From contig NZ_JADKPO010000003.1 of assembly GCF_015352445.1 (NCBI RefSeq), positions 145,569 to 209,568 of the forward strand: a stretch of DNA of 64,000 nucleotides, given 5' to 3'. The position numbers and the translations under genes were made by a program. Source of the stretch: Nocardioides agariphilus. GTDB lineage: Bacteria; Actinomycetota; Actinomycetes; Propionibacteriales; Nocardioidaceae. Each line of letters begins with the position of its first letter. The first letter of the stretch is position 1. Positions 41,831-51,432 of this stretch are shown here, piece by piece. The notes under the pieces are model-generated. The model saw only the letters and a list, made by a program, of their open reading frames with translations, ran no database searches and was not told the DNA's origin.

Positions 41831-41872
41831 GGCGCCCCGCCCCGGAACCTCTCTCTCCCGGGAAGGGGCGCC
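41831..41872 (+). promoter_or_regulatory. Hairpin in the leader of the AUR1-like gene
   Basis: An eight-base outer stem (ggcgcccc/ggggcgcc) encloses a second short stem (cccgg with its complement). The region ends in a pyrimidine-rich tail (TTGCTCTCTCC), about 100 bases before the plus-strand gene at 41971. It could be an attenuator, or a terminator for unseen transcription. Only the fold is visible. Confidence 0.5.
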
Positions 41873-41970
41873 TTGCTCTCTCCCCGGATCGCTGTGTCAC
41901 GATGCAGGCGCCGGGAGGGAGTCCTGCGACGATGGTCTCCGCTCACGTGTGCACTGCAGGAGAACCCGCC

Positions 41971-43047
41971 ATGACCGACACCGCGCCGACTCGGCGCTCA
42001 CGGCTGACCGACGTACCGTCGGTCTCGCCGGAGGCGTCTGCGGCTGGCTCCGGCTACCTCTGGCGGTTCTGGCTCATCGTGGCCATCTGGGTCGCGATCG
42101 TGGCCGAGCGCTCGGCTGCCCTGGGTGTCTCGGTGCGCGACCCCGAGGGCCAGATGTTCGTCAACCGGCTGGCCAAGGCGCTGGTCTTCCTGGTGGCGAT
42201 CGCCCTGGCCGAGGCCGTCCTCAGGGCCCGGTCGCGGGGCTGGTCGCTGCGCAGCGTCGCCGCCGTCGTGCGCGAGCGCTGGACGATGTCGCGGCTCCTG
42301 CTGGTCGTCAGCGGGCTGGTCGGCTACCACGTCGTCTACCTCGGCTACCGCAACCTGAAGAGCTGGAACGCCTTCAACCCTCTCCGCGACGACGACCTCC
42401 TCTCCTGGGATCGCGCGCTGTTCTTGGGACACAGCCCGTGGGTCCTGCTGCACACGCTCCTCGGCGAGTCCTACGCAGCAGAGGCGCTGGCGGTGGTCTA
42501 CCGGTCCTTCACCTACGTCATCGTCCTGGGCCTGGTCGGCAGCCTGGCGCTGATCCCCCGGGTCCGGCACGCCTACGTCTTCCTCTGCTCGGCGACCTGG
42601 GCCTGGATCCTGGGCACCCTCTGCTACTACATCCTGCCCACCCTGGGCCCTTACGCCGCGGTGCCCGCCGAGTTCGCCGGGCTGCGGCACACCCCCATCA
42701 CCGACACCCAGGCCGAGTACCTCACCGAGCGCGCCGCGTTCTTGGCCAACCCCGCAGCGCCAGACGCGTTCGTCAGCCTCGGGGCCTTCGCCAGCCTGCA
42801 CGTCGGATTCACCACCTTGGTCTTGTTGATGGCTCGCTACTACGGGCTCCGGCGGCTGAGCATCGCGCTCGGCTTCTACCTGGCCGGGGTGATCCTCGCG
42901 ACGGTCTACTTCGGCTGGCACTACGTGCTCGACGACATCACCGGCGTGCTGCTCGCCGTGACGGCCGTGCGGCTGGGCAGGTGGACCGTGAGCCCGCCGG
43001 CCGCGCTGGGCCGGCTCTTCGCGGGCTGGCGCCGGGAGCCGACGTGA
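41971..43047 (+). CDS. AUR1/PAP2-type membrane phosphatase or transferase
   Basis: Membrane protein of 358 residues with a C-terminal PAP2/AUR1-like domain. It has the catalytic histidine motifs SLGAFASLHVGFTT and GWHYVLDDITG, preceded by about five helices. The widely spaced motifs and their order resemble inositol-phosphorylceramide synthase-like enzymes of mycobacteria and other actinobacteria more than simple PAP2 phosphatases. The ATG has a GGAGAA ribosome site. Its stop overlaps the next gene (GTGA). Transfer of a phospho-head group or dephosphorylation of a polyprenyl or glycolipid phosphate is possible. Confidence 0.85.
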   Translation: MTDTAPTRRSRLTDVPSVSPEASAAGSGYLWRFWLIVAIWVAIVAERSAALGVSVRDPEGQMFVNRLAKALVFLVAIALAEAVLRARSRGWSLRSVAAVVRERWTMSRLLLVVSGLVGYHVVYLGYRNLKSWNAFNPLRDDDLLSWDRALFLGHSPWVLLHTLLGESYAAEALAVVYRSFTYVIVLGLVGSLALIPRVRHAYVFLCSATWAWILGTLCYYILPTLGPYAAVPAEFAGLRHTPITDTQAEYLTERAAFLANPAAPDAFVSLGAFASLHVGFTTLVLLMARYYGLRRLSIALGFYLAGVILATVYFGWHYVLDDITGVLLAVTAVRLGRWTVSPPAALGRLFAGWRREPT

Positions 43048-44828
43048 CCGTCCTCAGGGAGCCACCGGCTCCCGTCGTCGCGGTCACGCCGCCACCCGGA
43101 CGCCTGCATGACCTCGGCCGTACCCTCCGACGCAGCCCGGTGTTCGTGGCCACCGTCGTGGCCGGAGTGCTGCACCTGCTGTGGTGGCGACTGCTGGCGA
43201 CCCCGGGTGGCGACATCGCGGCCCAGGACGCCTGGGCGGCCTTCGCCAGGGCCCACCCCGGAAGCGCCTACGACCTGGCTTGGTACGGCGGCATGCACCC
43301 GGTGTCCTACAGCGCCATCTCCCCCTACCTGATGGCCGTGCTGGGCGTGCGGCCCACCATGGTCGTCGCCGGGACCCTGTCCGCGGCCCTGCTGGCCCTG
43401 CTGCTCGAGCGGAGCCGCCACGTCAGCCGGCCGATGGTGCCGGCCGTGGTGGGTGCGCTCGCGCTGACCGGCAACGCCGTGTCCGGCCGGGTGACCTTCG
43501 GCCTCGGGATCCTGTTCGGGCTCGTCGCCCTGCTTGCTGCGTTCGCCTGGTCGACCGACCGCGACCGCCGCCCGGCGATCGCCTGGCTGCGCATCTGCGT
43601 GATCGTCGCCCTGACGGCGCTCACCACAGCCGCGAGCGCGGTGGCCGGTCTCTTCCTCGGTCTGGTCGCCGCAGCCTTGTGGCTGACCGGCCGACGCCGG
43701 CTGGCCTACGCCATCGGACTGCCCCCGGTGCTCGTGGTCGCGGTGTCGGCGTGGCTGTTCCCCCTCTCGGGCGTCCAGCCGATGTCGTGGAACTCCGCCA
43801 TCTTGCCCACGGTCGCCGGACTCACCGCGGTGCTGCTGTTCCCGCGCGAGTGGCGGTTGCTGCGCATGCTCGGCCTGGTCTACCTCGTCGCCGTACAGCT
43901 GGCCTGGCTGGTGCCCTCGCCCGTCGGCACCAACATCAGCCGGCTCGGACTCATCTTCGCGGTCGTCGGTCTCGTGGCGGCCCTTCCGGCGCAGGCCTGG
44001 GCTCGATCCCTGGCCGCCACCCTCCTGGGGCGTCCGGCCACCGCCGTGCTGGTCGGCGCGGCCCTCATCACCTCGGCGTCGTGGCAGGTCGGGCTCGCAG
44101 CGCACGACGCGATCAACACAGCACCCCCGGCCTCGCTGAGCCTCGACCTCGACCCGCTGGTCGACCAGCTGCACGAACGCAACGCCGGTCTGGGTCGCGT
44201 CGAGGTCGTGCCGACCGCGAGCCATCGCGAGGCAGCGGCCCTGGCGCCATATGCCAACCTCGCCCGGGGCTGGAACCGCCAGGCCGACGCCGCGCGCAAC
44301 CGCCTGTTCTACCGCGAGCGTCCGCTGACGGCCGAGGCCTACCGGCTCTGGCTGCGTCGCTGGGCCGTCCGGTTCGTCGTGTTGTCGACCGCTACTCCCG
44401 ACGACGCGGCCGTGCAGGAGGCCGCACTGGTCTCCGCCGGGCTGCCCTTCCTCAAGCAGGTCTGGTCGAACGCGGACTGGACCCTCTACGCAGTCCGCGA
44501 TCCGCGCCCGCTCGTCTCCGCGCCCGCGACCGTGCTCGGCTTCGACGCAGCCATGATCACCCTCTACACGCCCGAGCCCGGCCCCATCGTCGTACGCGTG
44601 ACGTACTCCGACTGGCTCGGCCTGGTCGACGCCGTCGGCAGGCCCGTGCCCACCACTGGGCCCGACGGCCAGCCCCTGGTGCTGTCGTGCGTCTCGGGCC
44701 AGGCGAGCGATCCCACCGTGACCAACACCCGCGACGACTGGCTCGTGCTGCATGCCACCGAGCCCGGGATCTACCGGATCGGCGCGCCCTACAAGGTGCC
44801 GCGGGGCTCGGCCTGCCCCTCACCCTGA
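43044..44828 (+). CDS. Large polytopic membrane protein (GT-C-like)
   Basis: Protein of 594 residues with about ten hydrophobic helices in the first 400 residues, then a soluble C-terminal domain (about 400-594). Early loops contain PGGDIAAQDAW, whose acidic residue after helix one resembles GT-C glycosyltransferases. The GTG overlaps the stop of the AUR1-like gene, so the pair is co-translated and probably works on the same lipid. No family is certain. A membrane mannosyl- or arabinosyl-type transferase is the best guess. Confidence 0.75.
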   Translation: MTVLREPPAPVVAVTPPPGRLHDLGRTLRRSPVFVATVVAGVLHLLWWRLLATPGGDIAAQDAWAAFARAHPGSAYDLAWYGGMHPVSYSAISPYLMAVLGVRPTMVVAGTLSAALLALLLERSRHVSRPMVPAVVGALALTGNAVSGRVTFGLGILFGLVALLAAFAWSTDRDRRPAIAWLRICVIVALTALTTAASAVAGLFLGLVAAALWLTGRRRLAYAIGLPPVLVVAVSAWLFPLSGVQPMSWNSAILPTVAGLTAVLLFPREWRLLRMLGLVYLVAVQLAWLVPSPVGTNISRLGLIFAVVGLVAALPAQAWARSLAATLLGRPATAVLVGAALITSASWQVGLAAHDAINTAPPASLSLDLDPLVDQLHERNAGLGRVEVVPTASHREAAALAPYANLARGWNRQADAARNRLFYRERPLTAEAYRLWLRRWAVRFVVLSTATPDDAAVQEAALVSAGLPFLKQVWSNADWTLYAVRDPRPLVSAPATVLGFDAAMITLYTPEPGPIVVRVTYSDWLGLVDAVGRPVPTTGPDGQPLVLSCVSGQASDPTVTNTRDDWLVLHATEPGIYRIGAPYKVPRGSACPSP

Positions 44829-44934
44829 AGGTCCCTCCGCCCGGGCTGCTCCGCCCGAACCTGCTCGACCTGCTGCGTCCGCCACGGGTTCCCTCCTCCG
44901 GAGCAGTGAGCAGTCGCAAGTACGGTTGGCAGTC

Positions 44935-47322
44935 GTGAGCCTCCTGGACCTGTCGACCGACGAGCTCATGCGGCGGGCGCGTGAGGTCCGCAGGTCGGCG
45001 ACGGGCACCCGCGTCACCTACTCCCCCAAGGTCTTCATCCCGCTGACGAGGCTGTGTCGCGACCGGTGCGGCTACTGCACGTTCGCGACGGCACCACGCC
45101 ACATCTCCAGCCCCTATCTCTCGCCCGACGAGGTGATGGCGATCGCTTCGCAGGGAGCGGAGGCCGGCTGCCACGAAGCCCTGTTCACCTTGGGAGAGGC
45201 CCCCGAGGAGCGGTACGCCGAGGCGCGCGACTGGCTGTCGGCGCACGGCTTCTCCTCCACCACCGACTATCTGGTCGCGATGGGTGCGAGAGTGCTGGAA
45301 GAGACCGGGCTGCTCCCCCACATGAACGCTGGCGCTGTCTCGCGCGACGACCTCGCCCGCCTGCGGGAGGTCGCGCCGTCACAGGGGATGATGGTCGAGT
45401 CGCTGCGCCCGGACCTCGCTGCCCACCGCGGGGCGCCCGACAAGACGCCCGAGCGACGGCTGGCCACCCTGGAGGCAGCCGGTGAGCTCTCGATCCCGTT
45501 CACCACCGGGATCCTCGTCGGCATCGGCGAGTCCGAGCCCGACCGACTGGAGGCGTTGGAGGCGATCGCCGAGAGCCACCGCCGCCACGGGCACGTGCAG
45601 GAGGTGATCGTCCAGAACTTCCTGCCCAAGGTCGGCACCGAGATGCGCCACAGCGCCCCGTGCCCGCCCGAGGACCACGTGCGCGCCATCGCACTCGCGC
45701 GCCTGGCGATGCCTGCCGACGTACACGTGCAGGCTCCGCCCAACCTGTCCGACGTCGACCAGCTCGGCGCGCTGCTCGACGCCGGCATCGACGACTGGGG
45801 TGGCGTCTCGCCCGTCACCATCGACCACGTCAACCCCGAGCGACCGTGGCCAGCGGTGGCGACCCTGCGGGAGGCGACCGAGTCACGCGGTCTCGCGCTG
45901 ACGCCGCGGCTCACGATCTACGCCGAGTACGCCGCCGATCCCGACCGCTGGCTCGACCCCGCTCTGCGCTTCCCCGTGCTCGACCGGTCCGACGCCGAGT
46001 CGCTGGGGCGCGACGACCCGGGCGCGACCTGGCCCGAGCGCCACGCGGCGGCCGCCAACGTCGGCACCGGCGCCGAGGTCGTGCAGATCGGTCGGCGGTC
46101 GACGGCCTGGTACTCCGGCGCGGACACCCACCCGCCATCGTTGGTCGAGGAGGTCGCGCAGCGACCATCTGGAGACCCGGTGAGCATCGCGGGAGCCGTG
46201 GCAGAGGTGCTGGCCGGCGTACGCGCGGGACAGGAGGTCGGCGAGGACGAGATCGTCACCCTGTTCGGCGCGCGAGGACCCGAGGTCCCAGCCGTTGCCG
46301 CCGTTGCCGACGAGCTGCGCCGCCAGGCGGTGGGCGACGTCGTGACCTACGTCGTCAACCGCAACATCAACTACACCAACGTGTGCACCTACCGCTGCAC
46401 GTTCTGCGGGTTCTCCAAGGGACCGCTGTCGCTCAACCTGCGCGGCGCGCCCTACCTGCTCACCCTCGACGACATCGCCCAGCGCACGGTCGAGGCAGCC
46501 GAGCGGGGCGCCACCGAGGTGTGCCTGCAAGGCGGCATCCACCCGTCGTTCGACGGCGACTTCTACGTCGACGTCACCCGCGCGGTGAAGCAGGCCGTGC
46601 CGGAGATCCACGTCCACGGGTTCACGGCGCTCGAGGTCACCGAGGGCGCGCGGCGCCTCGGCGAGCCGCTGGCGTCCTACCTGACCAGGCTCAAGGACGC
46701 CGGCCTCGGCTCGCTGCCCGGCACCGCTGCCGAGATCCTCGATGACGAGGTGCGGGCGGTGCTCTGTCCCGACAAGGTCGACACCGAGGAGTGGCTCGAG
46801 GCGCACCGGACCGCCCACTCCGTGGGGCTGCGCTCCAACATCACGATCATGTTCGGCTCGGTGGAACGGCCCGTGCACTGGGCCCGGCACCTCCTGCGCA
46901 CCCGAGACCTCCAGAAGGAGACGGGCGGCTTCACCGAGTTCGTGCCCCTGCCGTTCGTGCACATGGCGGCGCCGATCTACCTCAAGCGCGGAGCCCGTCG
47001 CGGGCCGACGTGGCGCGAGTCGGTGCTGATGCACGCGGTGGCCCGCATCGCCTACCGCGGCCTGGTCGACAACATCCAGGCCTCGTGGGTCAAGCTGGGC
47101 CACGGCGGCGCCCGCCAGCTCCTCGCGGCCGGCGTCAACGATCTCGGCGGCACGCTGATGGACGAGAACATCAGCCGCGCCGCCGGCGCCGCCCACGGCC
47201 AGCTGGTCACACCCGAGGAGCTGCGCGCGCTGGCCACCACGGCCGGACGGGTCGCCGTCCAGCGCAGCACTCTGTACGCAAGCGCACCCCACATCCCTGC
47301 CCCGAGGCGAGAGGTCGGCTGA
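44935..47322 (+). CDS. fbiC: FO synthase (CofG-CofH fusion)
   Basis: Radical-SAM enzyme of 795 residues that makes 7,8-didemethyl-8-hydroxy-5-deazariboflavin (FO), the chromophore of coenzyme F420, from tyrosine and a ribityl pyrimidine. The N-terminal CofG half has CRDRCGYC (Cys41, 45, 48). The C-terminal CofH half has CTYRCTFC (Cys484, 488, 491). Both are CxxxCxxC cluster sites. I chose the GTG beginning VSLLDLSTDE, with a TACGGT -10-like box eight bases before it. It is followed without a gap by the F420-dependent dehydrogenase gene. Confidence 0.95.
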   Translation: MSLLDLSTDELMRRAREVRRSATGTRVTYSPKVFIPLTRLCRDRCGYCTFATAPRHISSPYLSPDEVMAIASQGAEAGCHEALFTLGEAPEERYAEARDWLSAHGFSSTTDYLVAMGARVLEETGLLPHMNAGAVSRDDLARLREVAPSQGMMVESLRPDLAAHRGAPDKTPERRLATLEAAGELSIPFTTGILVGIGESEPDRLEALEAIAESHRRHGHVQEVIVQNFLPKVGTEMRHSAPCPPEDHVRAIALARLAMPADVHVQAPPNLSDVDQLGALLDAGIDDWGGVSPVTIDHVNPERPWPAVATLREATESRGLALTPRLTIYAEYAADPDRWLDPALRFPVLDRSDAESLGRDDPGATWPERHAAAANVGTGAEVVQIGRRSTAWYSGADTHPPSLVEEVAQRPSGDPVSIAGAVAEVLAGVRAGQEVGEDEIVTLFGARGPEVPAVAAVADELRRQAVGDVVTYVVNRNINYTNVCTYRCTFCGFSKGPLSLNLRGAPYLLTLDDIAQRTVEAAERGATEVCLQGGIHPSFDGDFYVDVTRAVKQAVPEIHVHGFTALEVTEGARRLGEPLASYLTRLKDAGLGSLPGTAAEILDDEVRAVLCPDKVDTEEWLEAHRTAHSVGLRSNITIMFGSVERPVHWARHLLRTRDLQKETGGFTEFVPLPFVHMAAPIYLKRGARRGPTWRESVLMHAVARIAYRGLVDNIQASWVKLGHGGARQLLAAGVNDLGGTLMDENISRAAGAAHGQLVTPEELRALATTAGRVAVQRSTLYASAPHIPAPRREVG

Positions 47323-48336
47323 ATGCAGATCGGTTACAAGGCCAGTGCCGAGCAGTTCGGTCCGCGTGAGCTGGTCGAGCTCGGAGTGCTGGCCGAGCAG
47401 GTAGGCCTGGACAGCGTGATGATCAGCGACCACCTCCAACCCTGGCGCCACATCGGCGGCCACGGCCCCAGCGCACTGGCCTGCCTGACCGCGATCGGCG
47501 AACGCACCCAACGCATCGTGCTCGGCACCAGCGTCTTGACCCCCAGCTTCCGCTACCATCCCGCGGTCCTCGCCCAGCAGTTCGCCACCCTCGCCCTGCT
47601 CTACCCCGACCGCATCATCCTGGGCCTCGGCAGCGGCGAGGCCCTCAACGAGATCGCCCTCGGACTGCGCGAGTGGCCCGACTTCAAAGAACGCTTCGCC
47701 CGGCTGCGCGAGTCGGTCCGCCTGATGCGCGCCCTGTGGGCCGACGAACGCGTCACCTTCGAAGGCGACTACTACCGCACCAAGGACGCGACCATCTACG
47801 ACCGCCCCCTCAACCCCGACGGCACCGGAGCAGGCGTCCCGGTCTACATCGCCGCCGGCGGCCCGGTGATGGCCAAGTACGCCGGACGCGTCGCCGACGG
47901 CTTCATCTGCACCAGCGGCAAGGGCATGGACCTCTACACCGACAAGCTGCTCCCCGCCGTCATCGACGGCCTCTCCACCGCCCAACGCCCCGTCGACGCC
48001 ATCGCCCGGATGATCGAGATCAAGCTCTCCTACGCCCCCACCCGCCAAGAGGCTCTGGAGAACACCCGCTTCTGGGCACCCCTCTCACTCCCCGCCGAGG
48101 ACAAGCACCGCCTCGACGACCCCCTCGAGATGGCCTACGCCGCCGACAAGCTCCCCCTCGAACAGGTCGCCCAACGCTGGATCATCGCCACCACCCCCGA
48201 CGAGGTCGTCGACGCCGTCCGCCCCTACCTCCAAGCAGGCTTCGACCACCTCGTCTTCCACGCACCCGGCACCGACCAACAAGGCTTCCTCACCACCTTC
48301 GGACACGACGTCGCGCCGTTGCTCAGGTCCCTCTGA
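47323..48336 (+). CDS. fgd: F420-dependent glucose-6-phosphate dehydrogenase
   Basis: Luciferase-like TIM-barrel enzyme of 337 residues that oxidises glucose-6-phosphate and reduces F420. It shows SDHLQPW near the N-terminus, the GGHGPSAL loop, [11 protein letters not shown] and the catalytic/phosphate-binding region around HRLDDP and [11 protein letters not shown], as in mycobacterial Fgd1. Its ATG directly follows the fbiC stop (TGAATG), so cofactor synthesis and its main reducing enzyme are coupled. Confidence 0.94.
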   Translation: MQIGYKASAEQFGPRELVELGVLAEQVGLDSVMISDHLQPWRHIGGHGPSALACLTAIGERTQRIVLGTSVLTPSFRYHPAVLAQQFATLALLYPDRIILGLGSGEALNEIALGLREWPDFKERFARLRESVRLMRALWADERVTFEGDYYRTKDATIYDRPLNPDGTGAGVPVYIAAGGPVMAKYAGRVADGFICTSGKGMDLYTDKLLPAVIDGLSTAQRPVDAIARMIEIKLSYAPTRQEALENTRFWAPLSLPAEDKHRLDDPLEMAYAADKLPLEQVAQRWIIATTPDEVVDAVRPYLQAGFDHLVFHAPGTDQQGFLTTFGHDVAPLLRSL

Positions 48337-48457
48337 CTCGCCGTCTGGTCAGAGTCCCAGACCACGCGGAGCCGAGCCGGGCGAGGACGTCGGGTGCCGG
48401 CTCGCCGGTGACCGGCGTGTGCACGCGTTCCCAGAACCTCAAGCCCTCAGAAATGAG

Positions 48458-48493
48458 TCGAACCGCTGGCGTCTCGGGTCACCAGCGGTTCGA
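48458..48493. terminator. Hairpin after the fbiC-fgd operon
   Basis: Twelve-base perfect stem (tcgaaccgctgg and its complement) with a 12-base loop, 121 bases past the fgd stop, in the gap before the convergent peroxiredoxin gene. There is no strong T-run on either strand, so terminator function is inferred from position and stem strength. The rest of the 290-base gap shows no gene. Confidence 0.6.
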
Positions 48494-48626
48494 CGGATAG
48501 AACATTACCCGCGTGTTCCAAGCATGTCTGCACCGGAGGGCCCAATCCTGGGAAATTGATCAACCCGGTCTAGCCCACCCCCAGAGGTGGGGCCATGTCA
48601 GGCAGGGGCCGCCGCTCCTGCGGGCC

Positions 48627-49115
48627 TCACGCGACCTCGTCGGCGACCAGGTGGAGCTGACGGAGGTGCTCGTCCAGGTCGCGTCCGATCGAGGTCGGGT
48701 TGTGCACCGACCAACGCACGACGCCGTGCTTGTCGATGACGTAGGACGACCGCCGCGGACGACCCTTCGACTCGTCGAACACGTCGTAGCTGCGACTCAC
48801 CGCGCCGTGGGGCCAGAAGTCCGACAGCAGCGGGAAGTTGAGCCCGTCTGAGTCGGCGAAGGCCCGCAACGAGTGGGTCGCGTCGCACGAGATGGCCAGG
48901 ATCTCGGAGTCGAAGGTCATGAACTCGTCGAGCCGGCTACGGATCTGGGCCATCTCGCCGGTGCAGACGTTGGAGAACGCGTAGGGGTAGAAGACGAGCA
49001 ACACCGCCTTCGAGCCCACGAACGACGACAACGTGACGTCTTGTCCGAACTGGTCGCGCAGCGTGAAGTCGGGTGCCCGCCCGCCGATCGCGATGCCGCT
49101 CGTCTTCGCGTTCAT
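48627..49115 (-). CDS. AhpE-like peroxiredoxin
   Basis: Thioredoxin-fold peroxidase of 162 residues. The peroxidatic site is YPYAFSNVCTGEM, with the single active Cys and the upstream Pro/Thr-like environment of AhpE/BCP peroxiredoxins. A further Cys (LAISCDA) lies downstream but not at a typical resolving position. It reduces peroxides with thiol or mycothiol partners. Its ATG overlaps the stop of the upstream acyl-CoA ligase gene. Confidence 0.92.
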   Translation of the reverse strand: MNAKTSGIAIGGRAPDFTLRDQFGQDVTLSSFVGSKAVLLVFYPYAFSNVCTGEMAQIRSRLDEFMTFDSEILAISCDATHSLRAFADSDGLNFPLLSDFWPHGAVSRSYDVFDESKGRPRRSSYVIDKHGVVRWSVHNPTSIGRDLDEHLRQLHLVADEVA

Positions 49116-50764
49116 CTGTCGTGCTGCCTCTCTGGTCCCATGTCAGCCAGCTCGCGCTTGAGGATCTTGCCGGTCGCGTTGCGCGGCAGCTCGTCGAGGA
49201 ACACGAACTCGCGGGGCACCTTGTAGCGAGCCAGGTTCTGCCTGACCCACTCGCGGAGCTCGTCCTCGCCCACCTCCCCCGTGGCGACCACGAACGCTCG
49301 CAGCCGCTGACCGTAGTCGGGGTCATCGACACCGATCGCCGCCGCCTCGACCACCCGCTCGTGACGCGACAGACAGTCCTCGACCTCTGCGGGGAAGACG
49401 TTCTCGCCGCCGGAGACGATCATCTCGTCGTCACGCCCCTCGACGTACAGACGTCCGTCGAGGCCGAACCGCCCGACATCTCCCGACGCCATCAACCCGT
49501 CGCGGACCTCCTTGTGGCCCCCGCCTGCGTACCCCTCGAACAGCATCTTGTTGCCCACGAAGATGCGACCCGGCTGTCCGTCGGGGAGCTCACGACCCTC
49601 GTCGTCGAGGATCTTGACGACAGTGGCGTACGGCGGTCGACCGGCGGAGCCGGGCGCCTCGCGGAGGTCGTCGGGCCCGGCGACCGACGCATAGGCCACC
49701 TCGGTCGAGCCGTAGAGGTTGTAGAGGTTGTCGCCGAACTGGTCCATCCAGCTCAGCGCCAGGTCGCCGGGCAGGGCCGAGCCGGAGGCCGCCACGACCT
49801 CGACCCGCGTCAGGTCGTAGGAGTCCAGCACCTCCTGCGGGAGGGCGAGGATGCGCTGGAGCATCACCGGGATGACCACCATGGCCTCGCACCGCTCGGA
49901 CTCGGTGGCGCGCAAGCACTCCTCGGGGTCGAACTTGCGGCGCAGCACCACCGTCTCGCCCATCAGCGCCGAGAGCATGAAGTGGGCGAACCCCCAGGTG
50001 TGGAACAGCGGAGCCGCGACGTGCGTGCGCATCCCGTAGCGCAGCGGGATCCGCGAGAGCAGCGAGACAGCCGCACCGATCCCGGCCTCGTTGCGCGGCG
50101 CCGCCTTGGGCGTCCCGGTGGTGCCGGAGGTCAGGATCACGATGCGGGCGTGGCGCTTGGGCGCAGCGAGGTCGGCGTCGGGATAGCGCTGGACCAGGTC
50201 CTCGATGGTCTCGAGACCGTCGTCGTCCGGCGGTCCAGATCTTTCGGTCCAGGCGAGCAGACGCAGTGGCACCTCGGTGTCGTCGAGAAGGCCGGCGAAC
50301 TCCTCGTCGAGGACGACCGCCCGCGGCCGCTCACGCTCCAAGACGTCGACCAGCTGGGGCCCGGCGAACGCGGTGTTGAGGTAGAGCAGGTCGGCGCCGA
50401 GCTTGGCGACGCCCAGCGTGGCATCGACGAACCCACGGTGGTTGCGACACATCACCGCCACGGCGTCACCTTCGCCGACGCCTCGCTCGGCCAGCGCACG
50501 GGCCAGCGCGTTGCCGCGCCGGTGCATCTGCTCGAAGGTGAGGCTGCCGAGCTCGTCGACCAGCCCATCACGGTCGGGATCGAGGACCGCCATCGCGTGG
50601 AACCCGCCGGCCGGGCCGGTGCCCCAGGCGGCGAGGACCCGGCCCAGGGTGATCAGCTGCGAGGGCAGCAGCGGCCGGAGCACGCCCGACTTGACCAGCA
50701 CCTGGGCGGCCGTGCGCCCGTTGGCAGCGGTCGACAGCAACGGGTCGAGCGACAGCTTCAGCAC
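49112..50764 (-). CDS. AMP-forming acyl-CoA synthetase (FadD-like)
   Basis: ANL ligase of 550 residues with the P-loop ILTSGTTGTPKAAP, LYNLYGSTEVAYAS, the GLMASGDVG adenylate motif and the C-terminal RNATGKILKREL with the catalytic Lys. The N-terminal extension before the core is longer than in short-chain ligases and resembles mycobacterial FadD proteins. It overlaps the peroxiredoxin gene (ATGA). The fatty acid substrate is unknown. Confidence 0.92.
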   Translation of the reverse strand: MLKLSLDPLLSTAANGRTAAQVLVKSGVLRPLLPSQLITLGRVLAAWGTGPAGGFHAMAVLDPDRDGLVDELGSLTFEQMHRRGNALARALAERGVGEGDAVAVMCRNHRGFVDATLGVAKLGADLLYLNTAFAGPQLVDVLERERPRAVVLDEEFAGLLDDTEVPLRLLAWTERSGPPDDDGLETIEDLVQRYPDADLAAPKRHARIVILTSGTTGTPKAAPRNEAGIGAAVSLLSRIPLRYGMRTHVAAPLFHTWGFAHFMLSALMGETVVLRRKFDPEECLRATESERCEAMVVIPVMLQRILALPQEVLDSYDLTRVEVVAASGSALPGDLALSWMDQFGDNLYNLYGSTEVAYASVAGPDDLREAPGSAGRPPYATVVKILDDEGRELPDGQPGRIFVGNKMLFEGYAGGGHKEVRDGLMASGDVGRFGLDGRLYVEGRDDEMIVSGGENVFPAEVEDCLSRHERVVEAAAIGVDDPDYGQRLRAFVVATGEVGEDELREWVRQNLARYKVPREFVFLDELPRNATGKILKRELADMGPERQHDR

Positions 50765-50787
50765 AGCCCCAAACTAGATGTCCGCGA

Positions 50788-51222
50788 TCACTGACGCGTC
50801 TTGGGGGCGACCAACCTGGTGGCCGACCAGTCCTTGCTGACGGCGGCCGTGGTGGTCTGCGCGAGGCCAGCGATCGGGGCGGCCTCGGTGATGTCGGCCG
50901 GATCGACGGCCCCCGGGCGCCCGACCTTCGGGGTCAGCAGCCAGATGGAGCCACCGCCGACGAGGTCGGTCAGGGCGTCGACGAGACCGTCGACGAGGTC
51001 GCCGTCGTCGTCGCGCCACCACAGCACGACCGCGTCGACGACGTTGCCGTAGTCACCGTCGACCATGTCGGCGTCGATGGCGTCCTCGATGGCGACGCGG
51101 AGGGCGTCGTCGGTGTCGTTGTCCCAGCCGAGCTCCTGCACCACGGTGCCGGCGGTCATGCCGAGCCTGGCAGCAGGACTGTCGGCCTGCTGGGAGGTCC
51201 CGCCTCCAGCGGTGGCGCTCAA
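50788..51222 (-). CDS. DUF3052-family protein
   Basis: Small cytoplasmic protein of 144 residues, with GTVVQELGWDNDTDDALR near residue 25 and an acidic middle followed by IWLLTPKVGRPG. This matches the actinobacterial DUF3052 family, whose function is unknown. I chose the TTG, which has AGGAG six bases before it. The frame is open further upstream but lacks a good ribosome site. It is divergent from aceE, a pairing common in actinobacteria. Confidence 0.85.
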   Translation of the reverse strand: MSATAGGGTSQQADSPAARLGMTAGTVVQELGWDNDTDDALRVAIEDAIDADMVDGDYGNVVDAVVLWWRDDDGDLVDGLVDALTDLVGGGSIWLLTPKVGRPGAVDPADITEAAPIAGLAQTTTAAVSKDWSATRLVAPKTRQ

Positions 51223-51432
51223 CGTTCTCCTCGCTTCCGGTTGGCTCGTTCTGGCCAGGTCTGGTGTGGGCAGTAGTCCACCGGAGTTGGCGCGACAGTG
51301 CAACCCGGCGTACGGGTGAGGTGCTCGCGCGTCATCGCGCGCCCCTCGAGCGCATGGCGTGGCGTGTCACCGGTTGGTCGCCCGGTGGGCCCACGGATTT
51401 CGGCTTGACGGCGTGCGTGCGACGATGACGAG

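Noticed and set aside
42921-44753. Minus-strand 610-codon open frame opposite the membrane protein gene
   Set aside because: Composition is typical of a shadow (Gly/Gln/His/Arg-rich), while the plus strand encodes regular hydrophobic helices with GTGA coupling to the previous gene.
45883-48048. Minus-strand 721-codon open frame
   Set aside because: It lies antisense to fbiC and fgd, has the His/Gln/Gly/Val-rich composition of high-GC shadow frames, and shows no family motifs.
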